Positions 9,642-24,600 of a DNA stretch of 64,000 nucleotides are shown piece by piece. The position numbers were made by a program, and so were the translations under genes. The stretch comes from Bactericera cockerelli (lineage: Eukaryota > Arthropoda > Insecta > Hemiptera > Triozidae). The stretch spans positions 5,243,017 through 5,307,016 of the forward strand of contig CM044957.1 of NCBI GenBank assembly GCA_024516035.1, given 5' to 3'. The notes beneath the pieces were generated by a model. That model had not been told where the DNA came from. It did not search any database and was given only the letters and a program-made list of their open reading frames with translations. The number at the start of each line of letters is the position of its first letter. Positions within the stretch are counted from its first letter, which is position 1.

Positions 9642-12600
9642 GTAACATTCCATCACTCTAATCTGAGTTATAATATACCTTGTTGCTAATGGAAATACTT
9701 AATCATGAACTAAACGAACAATTTTACACCACTTGGTCTATTTAATTCACAACATCTAATATTCGATATTCTAACCCTCAGTTGTACAGTTGCTAATGAA
9801 ATGATTTAATCACAAACTTAACGAACAAGTTTCTACATTAGTATTACAAATGGCTAGTGGTTGGTTAAGTGTATGATTTTAGTTGTCCGTTTAGTGTCTA
9901 ACTAACTGGGAGTAAGTTACAATGAAGCATGAATTTGTGGTGTTGCAAGAGGCTCTTCACAAATTTTGAGTGCAGCTCACCATTAGGTTCTGAGTTAGAT
10001 GTGTTTGTTTTATTTCACCAGTAGGTAATAGGTATGCTTGACTTTGAAGGTTCTGAGAAATCAAAGTACCTCATAATTATATTTCTATGTGTCAGCTAGC
10101 AAAAATCCAGCCCTTTGTTGCCATTTTGTGGCTGGGGTTCTATTTTGAATTTTAAAAATCCTTTCTTAGTATGTACCTAAAACCACTTCTAAATTAGCCT
10201 TTTAGAGCTGCATTGATTATGAGTCAATGAATGTAAGATGAATTTTCATATTGTTACAGTATGATGGATTGATGGCAATGCAGCCAGTAACTGAGTTAAT
10301 TTTATAATTCTAGTTTTCGACCAACTTCTTTGATGGTCATTCATTCCAAATAAATTGAACCTACAACTTTGTGAAAAGCTCTCCCAAATTATTTATTTAC
10401 TAGTTTATTTGTCAAACTAAAATATGGTGTCAGGTGTGTTGAAATTTTGTTCCTGTTTAATTCTTTTCTTTGTTTAATAAAATAACATCTGAGACATCAA
10501 ATAATGGACAAAGAACTGGAAAAACAAATTCAACAGATTGTGCAGAAGAAGTTAGCGGAGTATGAAGCAGAGAACAAAACTTTGAAAGCTCAATTGTTAG
10601 AAGAAAAAGTCAAGCAGAGTGTCACCCTGGTAAAGCAGGTCAACAGTTTACCTCTACCAAGCGGATTGAAGCTCGACGGCAATGTCCGATCTAACATTGA
10701 ACATTTCAGAAGAATGTGGAATAACTTTGAAACAGCTAGTGGCCTCCAAACAGAAACAAATGTTGTGAGAGTATCGACTATGTTGACAGCAATAGGAGAA
10801 GAAGCAAGTATGAAGATATACAAACTAATAGAAAAACCAGAAGACAAAACAACGGAAGAAATCTTGAATATTTTGATCGAAAAGTTGACCCCTGAAGTGA
10901 ACATCAGATATGAGTGCTATATTTATAATAGCATGAAACAGACGGAGGAAGAATCATATCAGGACTATTTTCTTAAACTGAAGACTCAAAGTAAATTGTG
11001 TGAATATAAGACCATGGAGGACGAACTTCTTTTAGACAAAATTATTTGTTCTATCAAAGATGTCAAACTGAAGGAAAAACTTTGGTTAAAGAAAAATATT
11101 GATCTTTCAGAAGCTATAAATATTTGCAAATCAAGTGAAGAAACAAAGCAACAGTTAGAATTTTTAGAAGATAAACAAAATGAAATCAACAAGGTGGAAT
11201 TTAAAAACAAGAAATTCAGACATACGAAAAATCAGAAAAAATGTGCATACTGTGGCGGAAATGGCATAATAAAATTGAGGAATGTCCTGCAAGAACTAGT
11301 ATTTGTTATCAATGTGATAAAAAAGGACACTTTGCCACTGTTTGTAGACAAAGAAGAAATAACATAAAGTATGTTCATCATAATGTGCCAAACAATGATG
11401 ATGTTGACCAGAAAATATTACAAGTGAATCACTTTAAAGATCAAGGTGTATTTATCAATTTAAATGTAATCCTACCTAATAGCAAGGTTAAAACCACATC
11501 ATTTCAATTAGACACTGGAGCTACATGTAGCATCATTGGCGAAAAAACACTATGTAACATATTGGAAGTAGAAAATATTCAGTTATGTTTGTCTAATGCT
11601 GTACTTCGAGCTGTCAACGGAACAACACTGGGTGTCAAAGGAAAGTACACTATGAAAATAAGAAAAGGCAAACATATTTTTCACTTGGAATTTATTGTGG
11701 TAGACTATGATCACAAACCTTTACTTTCATACAAAGCATGTGATACTTTGAACCTGATAACCTACTGCCGTGAAGTTTTGAAAATATGTGAAATCAAGAA
11801 CATAAAAGAGAAACAACTCGAAAAAAATATACCTCATTCAACAAAGCAAATGGTTGAAAAGTATAAAGATGTATTTGAAGGCATAGGTGAAATAGCAGGT
11901 GAAGTTGACATTGATTTTTCAACTGAGGTAACACCAATAAAACAAAGCCCACGTCGTGTTCCAATTGCCTTAAAAGATGACTTGAAGATGGAAATTGAGA
12001 ATATGTTGAAAAATAATATAATTGTTGAGGAACCTGGATACACAGACTGGACAAGTAATGTGACTATTGTGAAGAGAAATAATAAACTGAGAGTATGTAT
12101 TGATCCTACCCATCTGAATCGTGCCATCAAGGATACAAAACAGCAACTACCTACAATCGATGAAATAATTCCAGAGTTAAATAACGCAAAATTATTTTCA
12201 ACTATGGATGCGACAAGAGGATTTTGGCAAGTAAAATTAACTGAACGAAGCAGTAAATTAACAGCTTTTTGGACACCGTTCGGAAAATACAGATACCTTA
12301 GACTTCCATTTGGTTTATCAACAGCCATGGAAATTTTTCAGAAGAAAATGTTAGAAGTAGTACATGGTTTGAGAGGTGTGTTTGTATTAGCGGATGACAT
12401 TCTCATTGTTGGCTATGGTGATTCTCAAGAGGATGCTCAATGTGATCACGATAAAAATCTTGAAGCACTTCTTAAGAGGTTGAAAGAACGAAATGTTAAA
12501 CTCAATCCAGATAAAACACATCTCTGTAAAAAAGAAATAAAATTTTATGGTCATATATTGACTTCTCAGGGAATCAAGCCAGACCCTAGCAAGATATCAT

Positions 12601-15600
12601 CAATTGTCAATATGCCGAGACCTGAAAATAAAGAAGCTGTGATGAGATTTCTTGGAATGGTAACATATTTGTCAAGATATATAAACAAATTATCTGATAC
12701 AACAGAAGTTCTGAGAAAAATAACGCGAAATGGAGAAACATTTCAGTGGACTGATATTGAAGAAAAAGCATTTTTGAATATAAAAAATATCATTGCAGAT
12801 GCAACAAAATTGAAATATTTTGACCCAAAGAAACCTATTACTATTCAAGCTGATGCGTCTTCTTTTGCCCTTGGATGTGCCATTTTGCAAGAAGATCAAC
12901 CTGTTGCTTACGCTTCTAAAATGTTAACATCAACACAGAAGAATTACGCACAGATTGAAAAAGAAATGCTTGCGATTGTGTTTGCATGTCAACGCTTTGA
13001 CCAGTATATTTGTGGACAGCCAAATGTTGTTATTGAGACAGACCACAGTCCATTAGTATCAATATTTAAAAAACCATTGTTAAAAATTCCAAAACGTTTA
13101 CAAAGTATGATATTGACCCTTCAAAGATATAATTTACTTGTAAAATATAAGAATGGTACAAGTATGTATCTGGCAGATACATTATCTCGTGCACCTGAAA
13201 GTTTGCAGAATATTGAAAAGGAAAATGACATATATAAAATTTCACAAGAAATAGGTTTGTGTGAAACCGTCAGTACATTAAGAATAATTAATACTGGTAT
13301 AAATTACTATGATAACAAGATAGTTAAAATATCAGATGAATCAATTCAACGAATTAAAGAAGAAACAAATACTGATGGTCAACTTCAGCATCTGAAGCAA
13401 CAAATAATCAAAGGATGGCCAGAAGAAAAACACAAACTGTCCAATGAGTTAAAGTGCTTTTGGAATTACAGAGCCGATTTAACAATAGAAGATGGAATAA
13501 TTCTAAAAGGAAATCAGATATTAATTCCTGTCAAACTCAGAAAAGAATTTTTAAAAAAAATTCACTTAGGACATCTTGGAATAGAAGCTACACAAAAGCT
13601 GGCTAAGGAAGTTGTGTTTTGGCCTAATTTGAACAATGAAATTAAAGATCTTGTGCAATCTTGTGAAACTTGTGCAAAATTATCGACAAATCAAAAGAGA
13701 ATCGAAATGAAATCTTATGAAGTACCTAAAGAACCTTTTGAAATAATTAGCATGGATGTTTTTGAAGTAGACATTAAAGGAAAGAAAAGAAGATTCCTTG
13801 TCACAATTGATCATTACTCTGATTACTTCGAAATTGACGAATTAAAAGATTTAAGTTCAGCTTGTGTTATTCTCATCTGCAAGAGAAACTTTAGTCGACA
13901 TGGTATTCCCCGAACCGTTATAACAGACGGTGCAACGAATTTTTCATCACAGGAGTTTAAGAAATTCAGTAATGATTGGGAGTTTAATCATGTCATGTCA
14001 AGTCCGCATTACCCACAGTCTAATGGAAAAGCAGAATCCGCCGTCAAAGTAGTAAAAACACTTATAAAGAAAAGCATTGACAGCAACACAGACTTTTACC
14101 AAATGTTGTTGCTTCATAGAAATACACCGAATAAGACAAACTTCAGTCCTGCTAAAAGGTTAATGAACAGATGGTTGCGGTGTCACATACCAAGTATAAA
14201 CAAGGATCTTGAACCCATTGAGCAACAATGTGTACAGGACAAAATAAAAGAAAATAAAAATAAGGCAAAAATATATTATGATAGACATTCAGTTAGTAGA
14301 CAAGACCTGGAGGTTGATGAAGATGTGTGGTATAAGAAAATGCCTGAAAGCGAAACTTGGTCTAAAGGTAAAATTGAGAGCAAAGATGGGAATAGATCAT
14401 ATACCGTGAGAACTTCAGAAGGAGCTATGCTAAGGAGAAATGAAAAATTTATTAAACCAGATTCAACTCATCCTGAAACATCATCTTGTGAAAATGAAGA
14501 AAGAGGTGATGATGTAGTGGAATCTAGTCCAACTGAAGACAAAGAACATGTTCAGAATCCCCCAAACCAGTCACCAACAATCATGTCTAATGATAATGAA
14601 GATGAACGTCCAACACGTCAGAGGAGGCAAACCAAATTACCATCTAGATACAAGGATTATGTTTTTTACTGAAGAGGGGATGTTACAGTATGATGGATTG
14701 ATGGCAATGCAGCCAGTAACTGAGTTAATTTTATAATTCTAGTTTTCGACCAACTTCTTTGATGGTCATTCATTCCAAATAAATTGAACCTACAACTTTG
14801 TGAAAAGCTCTCCCAAATTATTTATTTACTAGTTTATTTGTCAAACTAAAATACATATTAAGATTACATTTTGTGCAAGTGGCAAGTGAATATGTCTTGT
14901 GAACACATATATATACGTCACTTGTCTTCGCTATAAAGAAAAGTCTTTTGTAGATCTGATATACCCAACATATTGCATCATTTTTCAGGTTAATGCATTG
15001 TTATTTCATGACTACAAAATAAAAGAAGTCTGTGACACATTTGTTTTTTTTTTTTGTAAGAAGGAATAACAGCTTGCATTCATCTTATTCATTGTATACA
15101 ACAATGTTCACATTTGAGGGGATTAATTCAAAAAGTTCTTAAGTGACATAGACTACATTTTGAAAAAATTGAGTTTAAAGATTTGAATTTTTTGTTATTA
15201 GTCATCAGTCCTGATGTGTTTTCATGAGTTTCTTCATAGGGAGTGGTAGATATTGCAATCACAATCAATTCACAAGATTCACAATTGAAAAATGAATCAC
15301 ATAGTTACATAGTTGGAAAACATGTCACCCAAGGCTTTTTTTAATTAACCTCCCCTCTAAATATATTTTCTTAAGATTTATTTTTTTATCAAATCATATG
15401 ATTTTGTTTTATTTATTATTTTCCAGGATGAAAAAATTGAAGCTCTCTTAAAAAAGTTCAACAGTCTCAAGGTGGAACTTAACAATGTTGACAGTTTACA
15501 CGGATTGGATTCTGTTATAATACTTGGTAATTTTTGAACTACTTTTTTGTCATAAAAAAATAGAAAATATTTTAAATTCAACCCGTCCAAACCCTACTTA

Positions 15601-18600
15601 TTATTAAATTAAAGATAAAAAACCTAAATTCTATGACATTGGATTTGAAAAGAGAAAAAACAACAACAACAACAACTTAACTGAATTTCCTCAATAAAAC
15701 TTGTTGTCCGTATAAGTTAAATACATTCAATGTATTTCTCCATTTCAATATAAATCCCTACTGTTAGTAATCTATCAATAACAAAATGCCTCAGTTACAA
15801 AAAAGTTAAGTCAAATTTATTTCAAATGGAAAAATATGGAGTCATATAAAAAAAAAACAGCAAAATTGTCAAAATTTCATGATGGTGAGTGTATTCTCTC
15901 ATATTTTTTTCAAATTTTCAGAACCATTCCTGGAAGTGATAACATCAGATCAGACATCAAGCTCCGTGACAAGTCTAGCATTAGTGTCAGTGAACACATT
16001 TCTATCCTATGCTTTGATTGGTATGTATGGACAAATATCATTATGTATTGTTGGTCAAATGTGTATGCACTCACCTGGTAATGCTAGTGTTGGGATCCCT
16101 TAGTTTGTACCCCATCCCATGGTGTTTTATTCATTTATCTTGAGCCTTTGACCATATTTTATATGAGTCACCTTATTATTAAATGGGGCAACCTTATTGT
16201 GTAGGTAGTTACTACTAACTTGTTTTAAGGCAATCTCAATTTAGTGTAGCATACAACCCTGTTTGAATATCTACCATAGGTAATAAGTGTTAGGTTTTGT
16301 TCTTGATCAAACAGATGTTCTGACCAAACATGTCACACATTACAGTCATCATCATCAAGTGGTCTAGTGCACTAGGGTGAGTGCGATTATTGATAGGTTT
16401 TTTTTTTTCTGCTCTATACATGGATGTTTGGGGTCTACTCATAAAATCTTGTTAGGAAAAATGAAGTAATAATGTTATTCGGGATAAATATTAGTGGTGG
16501 AATGCCTGATTAAACATGGCCATTAGCCATTTGATTGTGTGTAATGTTGATTGATTTAATCTGTTCATTAGCGACTATGCACTTGGGCCTTGGAGTTTTT
16601 TAATTCTGATCTTACCCACTAAAATGCTGAACTACCTGTGACATAAAGGAGCCAGAGAGGTAATGCTGCCAGCGTGTTGGGAGCATTGCCATCAGAAGAA
16701 TTGACTTCCATGTTCTATCTGTATATATCTCCCTTGCCCTTATCCCATATTAGCTTACGTAGGTAGATCAATAAGTACCCGTGTTTAGGGACATCATTGG
16801 TGAAACTTGTTGATACTTGTTGATGGAACGACATCTCAAATGACCACATCCAAAGTTTGAAACTGATTACTCTCTTAGTTTTCATTTATCGGTCACTTGA
16901 AGTTGTTGTGTTGCGTATAGTTGAGTGATATGGAAAAAGAACAGTACCGAGCAGTTATTCGATTCCTTTTTTTGGACAGGAAAAAATGTGATGAGATAAA
17001 ATTAAAGTTAGATGCTGTGTACGGGAGCTCTTCACCTTCTATGACCACTGTTCGCTTTTGGTTTAATGAATTTAAACGAGGGCGCACAAGCATTTTTGAC
17101 GAGGACCGCCCAGGACGCCCAGAAGACGTGTGTACCGAGGAAGTCGTGGAAAAAGTGCATGATATGATTCTCAAAGATCGCCGAACAAAAGTGCGTGAAG
17201 TAGCTGAGAGTGTAGGCATTTCATATGGAACTGTTTTTAAAATCCTTCATGATAAGCTGGGCATGAGAAAACTATCGGCGCGATGGGTGCCGCGATTGCT
17301 CACAATTGACAACAAACGAATTCGGCTGAATTGTTCAAAGGCTAGTTTAGAACTCTTCAATCGCAATCCAGATGATTTTTTGCGTCGATTTGTGACCGTT
17401 GATGAAACCTGGATACATCACTATACCCCAGAAACCAAACAGCAGTCAAAAGAATGGACTTTGGTTGGAGAATCTGCCCCAAAGAAGGCGAAATCGGTCC
17501 AATCGGCCGGAAAAGTCATGGCTACCGTTTTTTGGGATGCAAAGGGAATTATTCTTATTGACTTCTTGGAAAAAGGAAAAAACAATAACTGCTGCGTATT
17601 ATAGTGAGTTATTGACACGATTTGATGCAAAATTGAAGGAGACACGCCCCCATTTGGCGAGAAAGAAAGTCTTGTTTCACCATGACAATGCACCAGCTCA
17701 CTCATCTGGAATTGTTGCTGCTAAAATCCATCAACTTGGATACGAATTATTGCCACACCCACCTTACTCACCTGACCTAGCCCCCTGCGATTATTTTTTG
17801 TTTCCTAACTTGAAAGTTTGGCTCGGTGGAAAGAGGTTCAGCTCAAATGATGACGTCATAAGCCAGACAAAGGGCTATTTTGAGTAGTTCGAAGGGAGCT
17901 ACTTTTTGGAAGGGCTAAAAAAGTGGCAGGATCGCTGGAAGAAGTGTGTAGCCTTGAAAGGAGACTACGTCGAAAAATAGAACCCAAAAATGTAAGTATC
18001 TCGCACTCTTTTTTCAAACACGGGTACTTCTTGTATGTTGTTTTTTGGGGTTGGCATTTTTCATGTTCTATCTGTAAATTGTTCTATCTGTAAATTTTAA
18101 TAAAGGTAATTTATTTAACTCCAAAAATCATGTCTAAATTAGAGTGTTATCTAAAACAATGTTATATTTTTTTCTTCCCAGATCCCGGAGGGAACAATGT
18201 GGCAGCCAGCGTGTGTAAGATAGCCGAGGCCGTGACCAGAGCCAAGTTCTCCAGCTCTCTCCTGGACTCGACAGAGCTGGACTCAGTTGTCCTCATGAGG
18301 ATCCTGATGGTGAGTGAAGTGGCAGAGAATGCTTGGGGGCACTAATTATAATAATAATAATAATAATAAATAAATCATTTGTTTTATTTTTCATATATTC
18401 TTTTTTTTTTTTACAGAGGACCCATCCACCCTAAGCCATGTTTTTTTTTTGGCTTCTAAGTGATTTCAACACAGATTACAAAACCTATAGGTTTCTACCA
18501 AACCAGTGGGGTCAACCAATGTCATAAGTTGCTACCATTTTGTGTTCACATAAATAAAGTCAAAGTTATCATATTTGTGTTAATCATCTTTCGTGATGTC

Positions 18601-21600
18601 ACAACTACTCAAACTCGCTTTACTAAATCCATATTATCCTCTCACCATCGTGATGTAGATATCAATACCTATCTCACGGACACGGAATTGTTATTAATTA
18701 TTAGTAGGTTCTTAATGTCAATCCTGTTAAGGACCCCAACCTAGTGCCTAATAGCTTGATAATTAAAAAAAGACTGATTATTTAAATCTCTTCTGATCTG
18801 CACAGGTGTTGAGGAACCTAGTCATATCGCCCATCGGTGTCTTCTTGACCAACGAGAATGTGTGCGAAATCATGTCCAGTGTCTTCAGCTTTTGCTTTCA
18901 GACCAGATTGACGGGTAAGTGACTCTTGCAGAAACGTGAGAATATGTTTTTTTTAACGAGTTATTAATAAAATAAAGAGCCTGCATTACCCCTCTGTATG
19001 GCGAGGGAAATTTTCTGTTTGAAAAAGCCATCACGTAATCGAATAACACAAATATGATAACTTTTTTTTATCATAATGCTTATTATTATTGATTTACAGA
19101 TCTGCTGAGGAACTTCGCAGAGCACTGCCTCAAGGAGATAGTCCAGTGTCTGTTCACACGACTCTCCCAGTTCTCAGAAGATGAGGAAGAGCCTTCCAAT
19201 CTCAAGGTAAAGTTCATTTACTACTTCCAAGGATATTTAACACGTTCATGGACACTTTTGACATGAATGCTATAGCTTTCAAAAATCTATGTTCGGAACA
19301 AGAGGAGAAACAATTCAAGCCTTGTCTCGAAAAGCTGCTATAATATTCATGGGATATACAAGCCCTTGATTTTTGAATGCTATAGCAGTTTGTCTGGTTC
19401 TGGGGGCCCTTGTCAATTATTAGCCTCCTTGTAAAGACAGTGGTAGAAGTGCTGAGTCATTCCTCAACTGTCTGGCTACCATCGTTCACAATGACGCCAC
19501 CCTTTGATGATGATGATGATAGTAGTCATGTCCATTGTCCATATGAGTTGACTTTGCGTTTCGAAAAATGTGAATGCTATAGCAGTCATGTCCATGAACG
19601 TGTTAATACTAGCTAAAACCCGGTACTTTGTCGCCGTTGAGATTGTTGCCCGTGGCTGGTGTCCTACTAGGATTTTTTAAAAATCCTTTTTATTATGCAC
19701 CTACGTACCACAAGGAGACTAGCAAGAAATCCGTTTGTTAAAATCCCTTCCAATGAATTATTAATTATTATTATTAAACTCTTAATTAAAAGGACATATG
19801 TACAAACAAACTTCTTCTTCTTCTTTTACTCTGTCTTATCCCGCTCAAGCAGGGTCGACGTTGTTCAACCTCATGGTTGGGGTTGATTGGTTTTGGCACA
19901 TTTTTTACGGCTGGATGCCCTTCCTAACGCCAACGATTCTATTTGATTTAACGTCCTGGATTAGGACGGGGGTTTTACCCTCCATTCGCTGGGAATCGTA
20001 CCAGCTACCCACATTAACCTCACCCAGCCTGGGTAGGGCCGGAAAATGCCAGCCTCACGTGTTTGGATGGAACAGAATTTTCTTCGAAAAGTCTGCCCCA
20101 GCCATGAGTTGAACTCGGGAACTCTGGACTACGGGCAGTAGTCACAACCATTACGCCACGGAGGCTGGATGTACAAACAAACATTGGTAAAAATTAAAAT
20201 ACAAAATTGACAGTAAAAATTACAACAAGAAAAAAATAAGCAAATAGATAAAATATATACAGATGTCCTAGTTTCCACCCAACCCTTAATGAATGAATTT
20301 TCTGATGAATGAATATTTCATCAGTTATTTATATAAATAATACTGTATATTTATATTGTAAAAAAAAGTAGAATATGCAATATTTATTATTTGTGTGTTT
20401 ACAAGTTTCGCTGTTCCAATGGCCCTTACTTCTTTTTCAGTCCATCAGCACACGGTCCGACGGCAACCACACCAGACAGCATAGGCAGAAGAAGATATCT
20501 CAGGGAGATGCCTCTACCCCGGCGGGCAGTGAAGTAGACACTCAGGCTGGAAATGACAGTAAGCACTTAACAGGCTGACCCTGAACTTTAGTTCACCAGA
20601 AATTGAAGATTTTAAAAACTCTACTAAATGGACTAAAAATACTAAAATGACACAAATTTAGAAGGAAAAGAATGCCAGTTATATCAGTGGATGGTGTTGT
20701 TCCCCCACAAATTAATTATATTGCCTTATTTTTACTGCCCGATTACGACTATCAACTCCCATTGTTTCAGACGTATTATTGTGTGGTAAAAATCCCAAAT
20801 AGGAGAATAACTCTTGTCATGTCCCAGCGGCTTTGAACCCCTACATAATGGGACTATCAAGTCCTAATCGGGTAGTATTAATATTATATTATACAACTTA
20901 TTCCTTATCTAGCCTATGTATGTATGTTTGGGGAGATACTTAAAAAATAATCTGCTTTTTGATGTTGTAGTGGAGAGAGTTTGCTGGGTTTTGAGAGAAA
21001 GTTTCATTTTTTAGTCAATTAATTTTTGGTAATTTTTTGTTTTCTTAATTTTTATCCTTTCTTTCAGAAACACCCTCTGACGTTCCAGCCAGTGAGAACA
21101 CTTCGTTAGCCACTAGTCCTCTGTCTCCTCTCGGTCCTAGCTTGGACATACAAGGCCCCTTATCCCAACCTAGTGAACACGATATCGTCTCGGACATGCA
21201 AGACTCAATACCTCAGCCCAGTGAAACCGAAGACCATCGCATGGTAGACCAAAGAAAAAACGAAAACCAAAATGGGGACGAGCAACAAACAGACGAGCAA
21301 CTTGTAGCACGGGATGTGCTGCAAAGTCAGAGCGAGAGCCAAACACCGCTGAATGAGACTTCGATTCCTGGGTGTCCTGACAGCAAAGCTCTGCTCTCCA
21401 ATGCATTTCCAAGCCAGATACCGGGTGATTCAACGGATCTGGTCACCGCAGAGATGAGCCACCCTGTAGATTTATCGCAAAGCAATGTGGATTCTTGTTC
21501 GCCCGAAAACCCAGAGGGTGTAGCTAGCACGCCATCTGATATGTCTGCTCCGTCTCGACCTAACCACTTGGTAAGTTGTTGTTGTTCTTGTAGCCGGCTA

Positions 21601-24600
21601 CAGCTGGAGGGGAGAATGATGGTCTTCAGCCAACTTTATTTCAAAGTTGACTCGTCCTGAACCACATATTTCTATGTGTGATCAATCATCGTGAGAATTT
21701 GGGCTTTTTCTTTTTAAGCCATTAAATCCTAGGAAACGGCAAGCTAGCCTGGCTTGTAAGAGTTGGCTAGTATGCTCTCTGTTTATAGTCATCTAGCGAG
21801 ACACTGGTCTTCTCCCTTTTTAACGTCCTCCAACCAGATCTGGGCCTGCTGAGAGAAAAATCGCTTTCTGTGACAGTTTCCTAATGTTGATTATGATCCT
21901 AGTAGCTTGTAACCTGGAGGTCGGTGGTTCAAGTCTCAAGTTCAACAAAAAATAGTGATTAGTTGTGACATCACGAATGTGATTAAACAAAAATATTGTA
22001 ACTTAATATATTATCTGACCTTGCCGTAGAGTTATATTGAGAGATCCATACATTTTACTGTCCCGGTAGCTCAGTAGTCATTTAGTCAAGGGTTGGTCAG
22101 GTAATCCAGAGGTCGCGGGTTCGAAACCCAGCCGCGACATGATAATTTATTCTCTCATTTGGTATTCTGACCACATAATAATGCGTCTTGGGCTTACTGC
22201 AGTATAAATAAGGCAAAATTATTATTATTAATAATAAATTTACAGAACCTTGCATCCAGTGATCCTTCCTTGAGTACTGAAGAGGCGCCACTGATTGCCA
22301 CTGAAGAGTTCAAAGGTACAGGAGATGTAGGAACCCACGAGTCTAGTGAAGCCGAACCCACGCACAGTGGAGACCCAGCCCAGCCCACGGGCAGTGGAGA
22401 TCCAAACACTCAGGGTGAGTTTCACCATGTGAAGAAAGGAACTTTGAGATGGGTTCAGGTTTCAATTTCATTTTAGTAAAATAAATATTGTTCAATTAAA
22501 TGTATCCCGTCCACTAGTTAAAATATCTAAATTAACCCATTAACGCCTGAACTCTTGGAAAACGTTGATCCATTTTGAAAAAATAAAAATCAAAATTTCT
22601 GATAGAACAACTGGTAGCAAATATTGTCAACAATGAGAACTATAATGTTATAAAGTGGTAACATGTACCATATTGAACTAACAGGTCAGAAACTTGCACT
22701 GCCTCCATCGTTGCCATATGGCAACGCTAGGCGTTAATGGGTTATAATAATGTAAATGAAATATTAACAACTTCATATTAAAAATCTACCTAAATTATTT
22801 AACCTCATCCAGCCTGGTTTAGATCGAAAATAGCTATCATAGCGCGTTGACTTGCTTCACTAACGATTCTTTGGCGTATTCTATTTAAAATATGAGTTTT
22901 TCACAGCTTATTTTATTTCGTAGCAATGAAACAGCAGCTACTTTAGACTCTTGTCGTCTGTGTTCTAGCCTGCCCATCCCGTAGTTTGCCTCCTTTCTGA
23001 TAGGTGAGAAGTTACACAATATTTTCCAAGAAGGTTAACACCGAAAGGTGTCCCTTACATACAACTGTGATTAAATTTATATATATATATATATATTTTT
23101 ATAGACTCTAGGGTTCGATGGCGTTTATCGATTATTCCAGCGATTATCTTACCACTGAGCTAATCTTGTACTCTTGTTGTGTTCTCAGCAGGTCAGCGGA
23201 CTGAGGCTGGACCCGTGGCGGAGTTGGACCCCCCGGAGGAATACGTGAATCAGCAGGGAGTCAGGTTCACCGCTTCGGATCCCGTGGAGGAAGGTAATGA
23301 AAGCTAATGCAATACGTTGACCGACCTCAGTAGCTTTATTTCATAGCCATAAAACATCAGCTACTGTAGACGCTTGTGGTCTGAGTTGTAGCTTGTCCAT
23401 CCCGTAGTATACCTCTTTTCTGATGGGCGAGAAGAGACACAATACTTCTCATTTAGGTGGTGGGTCAACAAGAGCGCGCCGGAAGGCATTCCTCACAAAT
23501 AACTGTAACCAATTTTTTAATACAAATTTTCTGTCTTCTCTGTTGTTCAAACCTGGGACTTTCCACATGACAAACGAGTATTATACCACTGATCTAATCG
23601 TGCGCTCATCTGTTTACCCCAGGTGTATTATCTCTAATTCCGAGCGAATCCGTGCGGCATCGTGTCAGTGCGGGAGCTACTCCGCTGTCTGGTTCAGCTG
23701 TGTGATCCGCACAACAATTCTATTCTATTCCATTAGATTCTATTCTATTCCACTAGATTCTATTCTATTCCATTAGATTCTATTCTCTACCCTCAGGTGT
23801 TAGCAAAGGTCCGTACGGCATCGTGTCAGTGCGGGAGCTACTCCGCTGTCTGGTTCAGCTGTGTGACCCGCACAACAATTCTATTCTATTCCATTAGATT
23901 CTATTCTATTCCACTAGATTCTATTCTATTCCATTAGATTCTATTCTATTCCATTAGGTTCTATTCTCTACCCTCAGGTGTTAGCAAAGGTCCGTACGGC
24001 ATCGTGTCAGTGCGGGAGCTACTCCGCTGTCTGGTTCAGCTGTGTGACCCGCACAACAATTCTATTCTATTCCATTAGATTCTATTCTATTCCATTAGAT
24101 TCTATTCTATTCCATTAGATTCTATTCTATTCCATTAGATTCTATTCTATTCCATTAGATTCTATTCTATTCCATTAGATTCTATTCTATTCCCTTAGAT
24201 TCTATTCTATTCCATTAGATTCTATTCTATTCCCTTAGATTCTATTCTATTCCATTAGATTCTATTCTATTCCAATAGATTCTATTCTATTCTATTAGAT
24301 TCTATTCTATTCCATTAGATTCTATTCTATTCCATTAGATTCTATTCTATTCCCTTAGATTCTATTCTATTCCATTAGATTCTATTCTATTCCCTTAGAT
24401 TCTATTCTATTCCATTAGATTCTATTCTATTCCAATAGATTCTATTCTATTCTATTAGATTCTATTCTATTCCATTAGATTCTATTCTATTCCATTAGAT
24501 TCTATTCTCTACCCTCAGGTGTTAGCAAAGGTCCGTACGGCATCGTGTCAGTGCGGGAGTTACTCCGCTGTCTGGTTCAGCTGTGTGACCCGCACAACAA

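Larger units (their letters stand above)
10252..14853 (+). mobile_element. Ty3/gypsy LTR retrotransposon in GBF1 intron 1
   Basis: A complete 4602-bp element in the sense orientation of GBF1: 173-bp LTRs, a primer-binding-site position directly after the 5' LTR (TGGTGTCAGG), gag, pol in the order protease, reverse transcriptase, RNase H, integrase (the Ty3/gypsy order), and a polypurine tract GAAGAGGGGA just before the 3' LTR. No envelope gene is seen. The two LTRs look identical by eye and the target duplication is exact, so insertion was recent. Confidence 0.95.
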
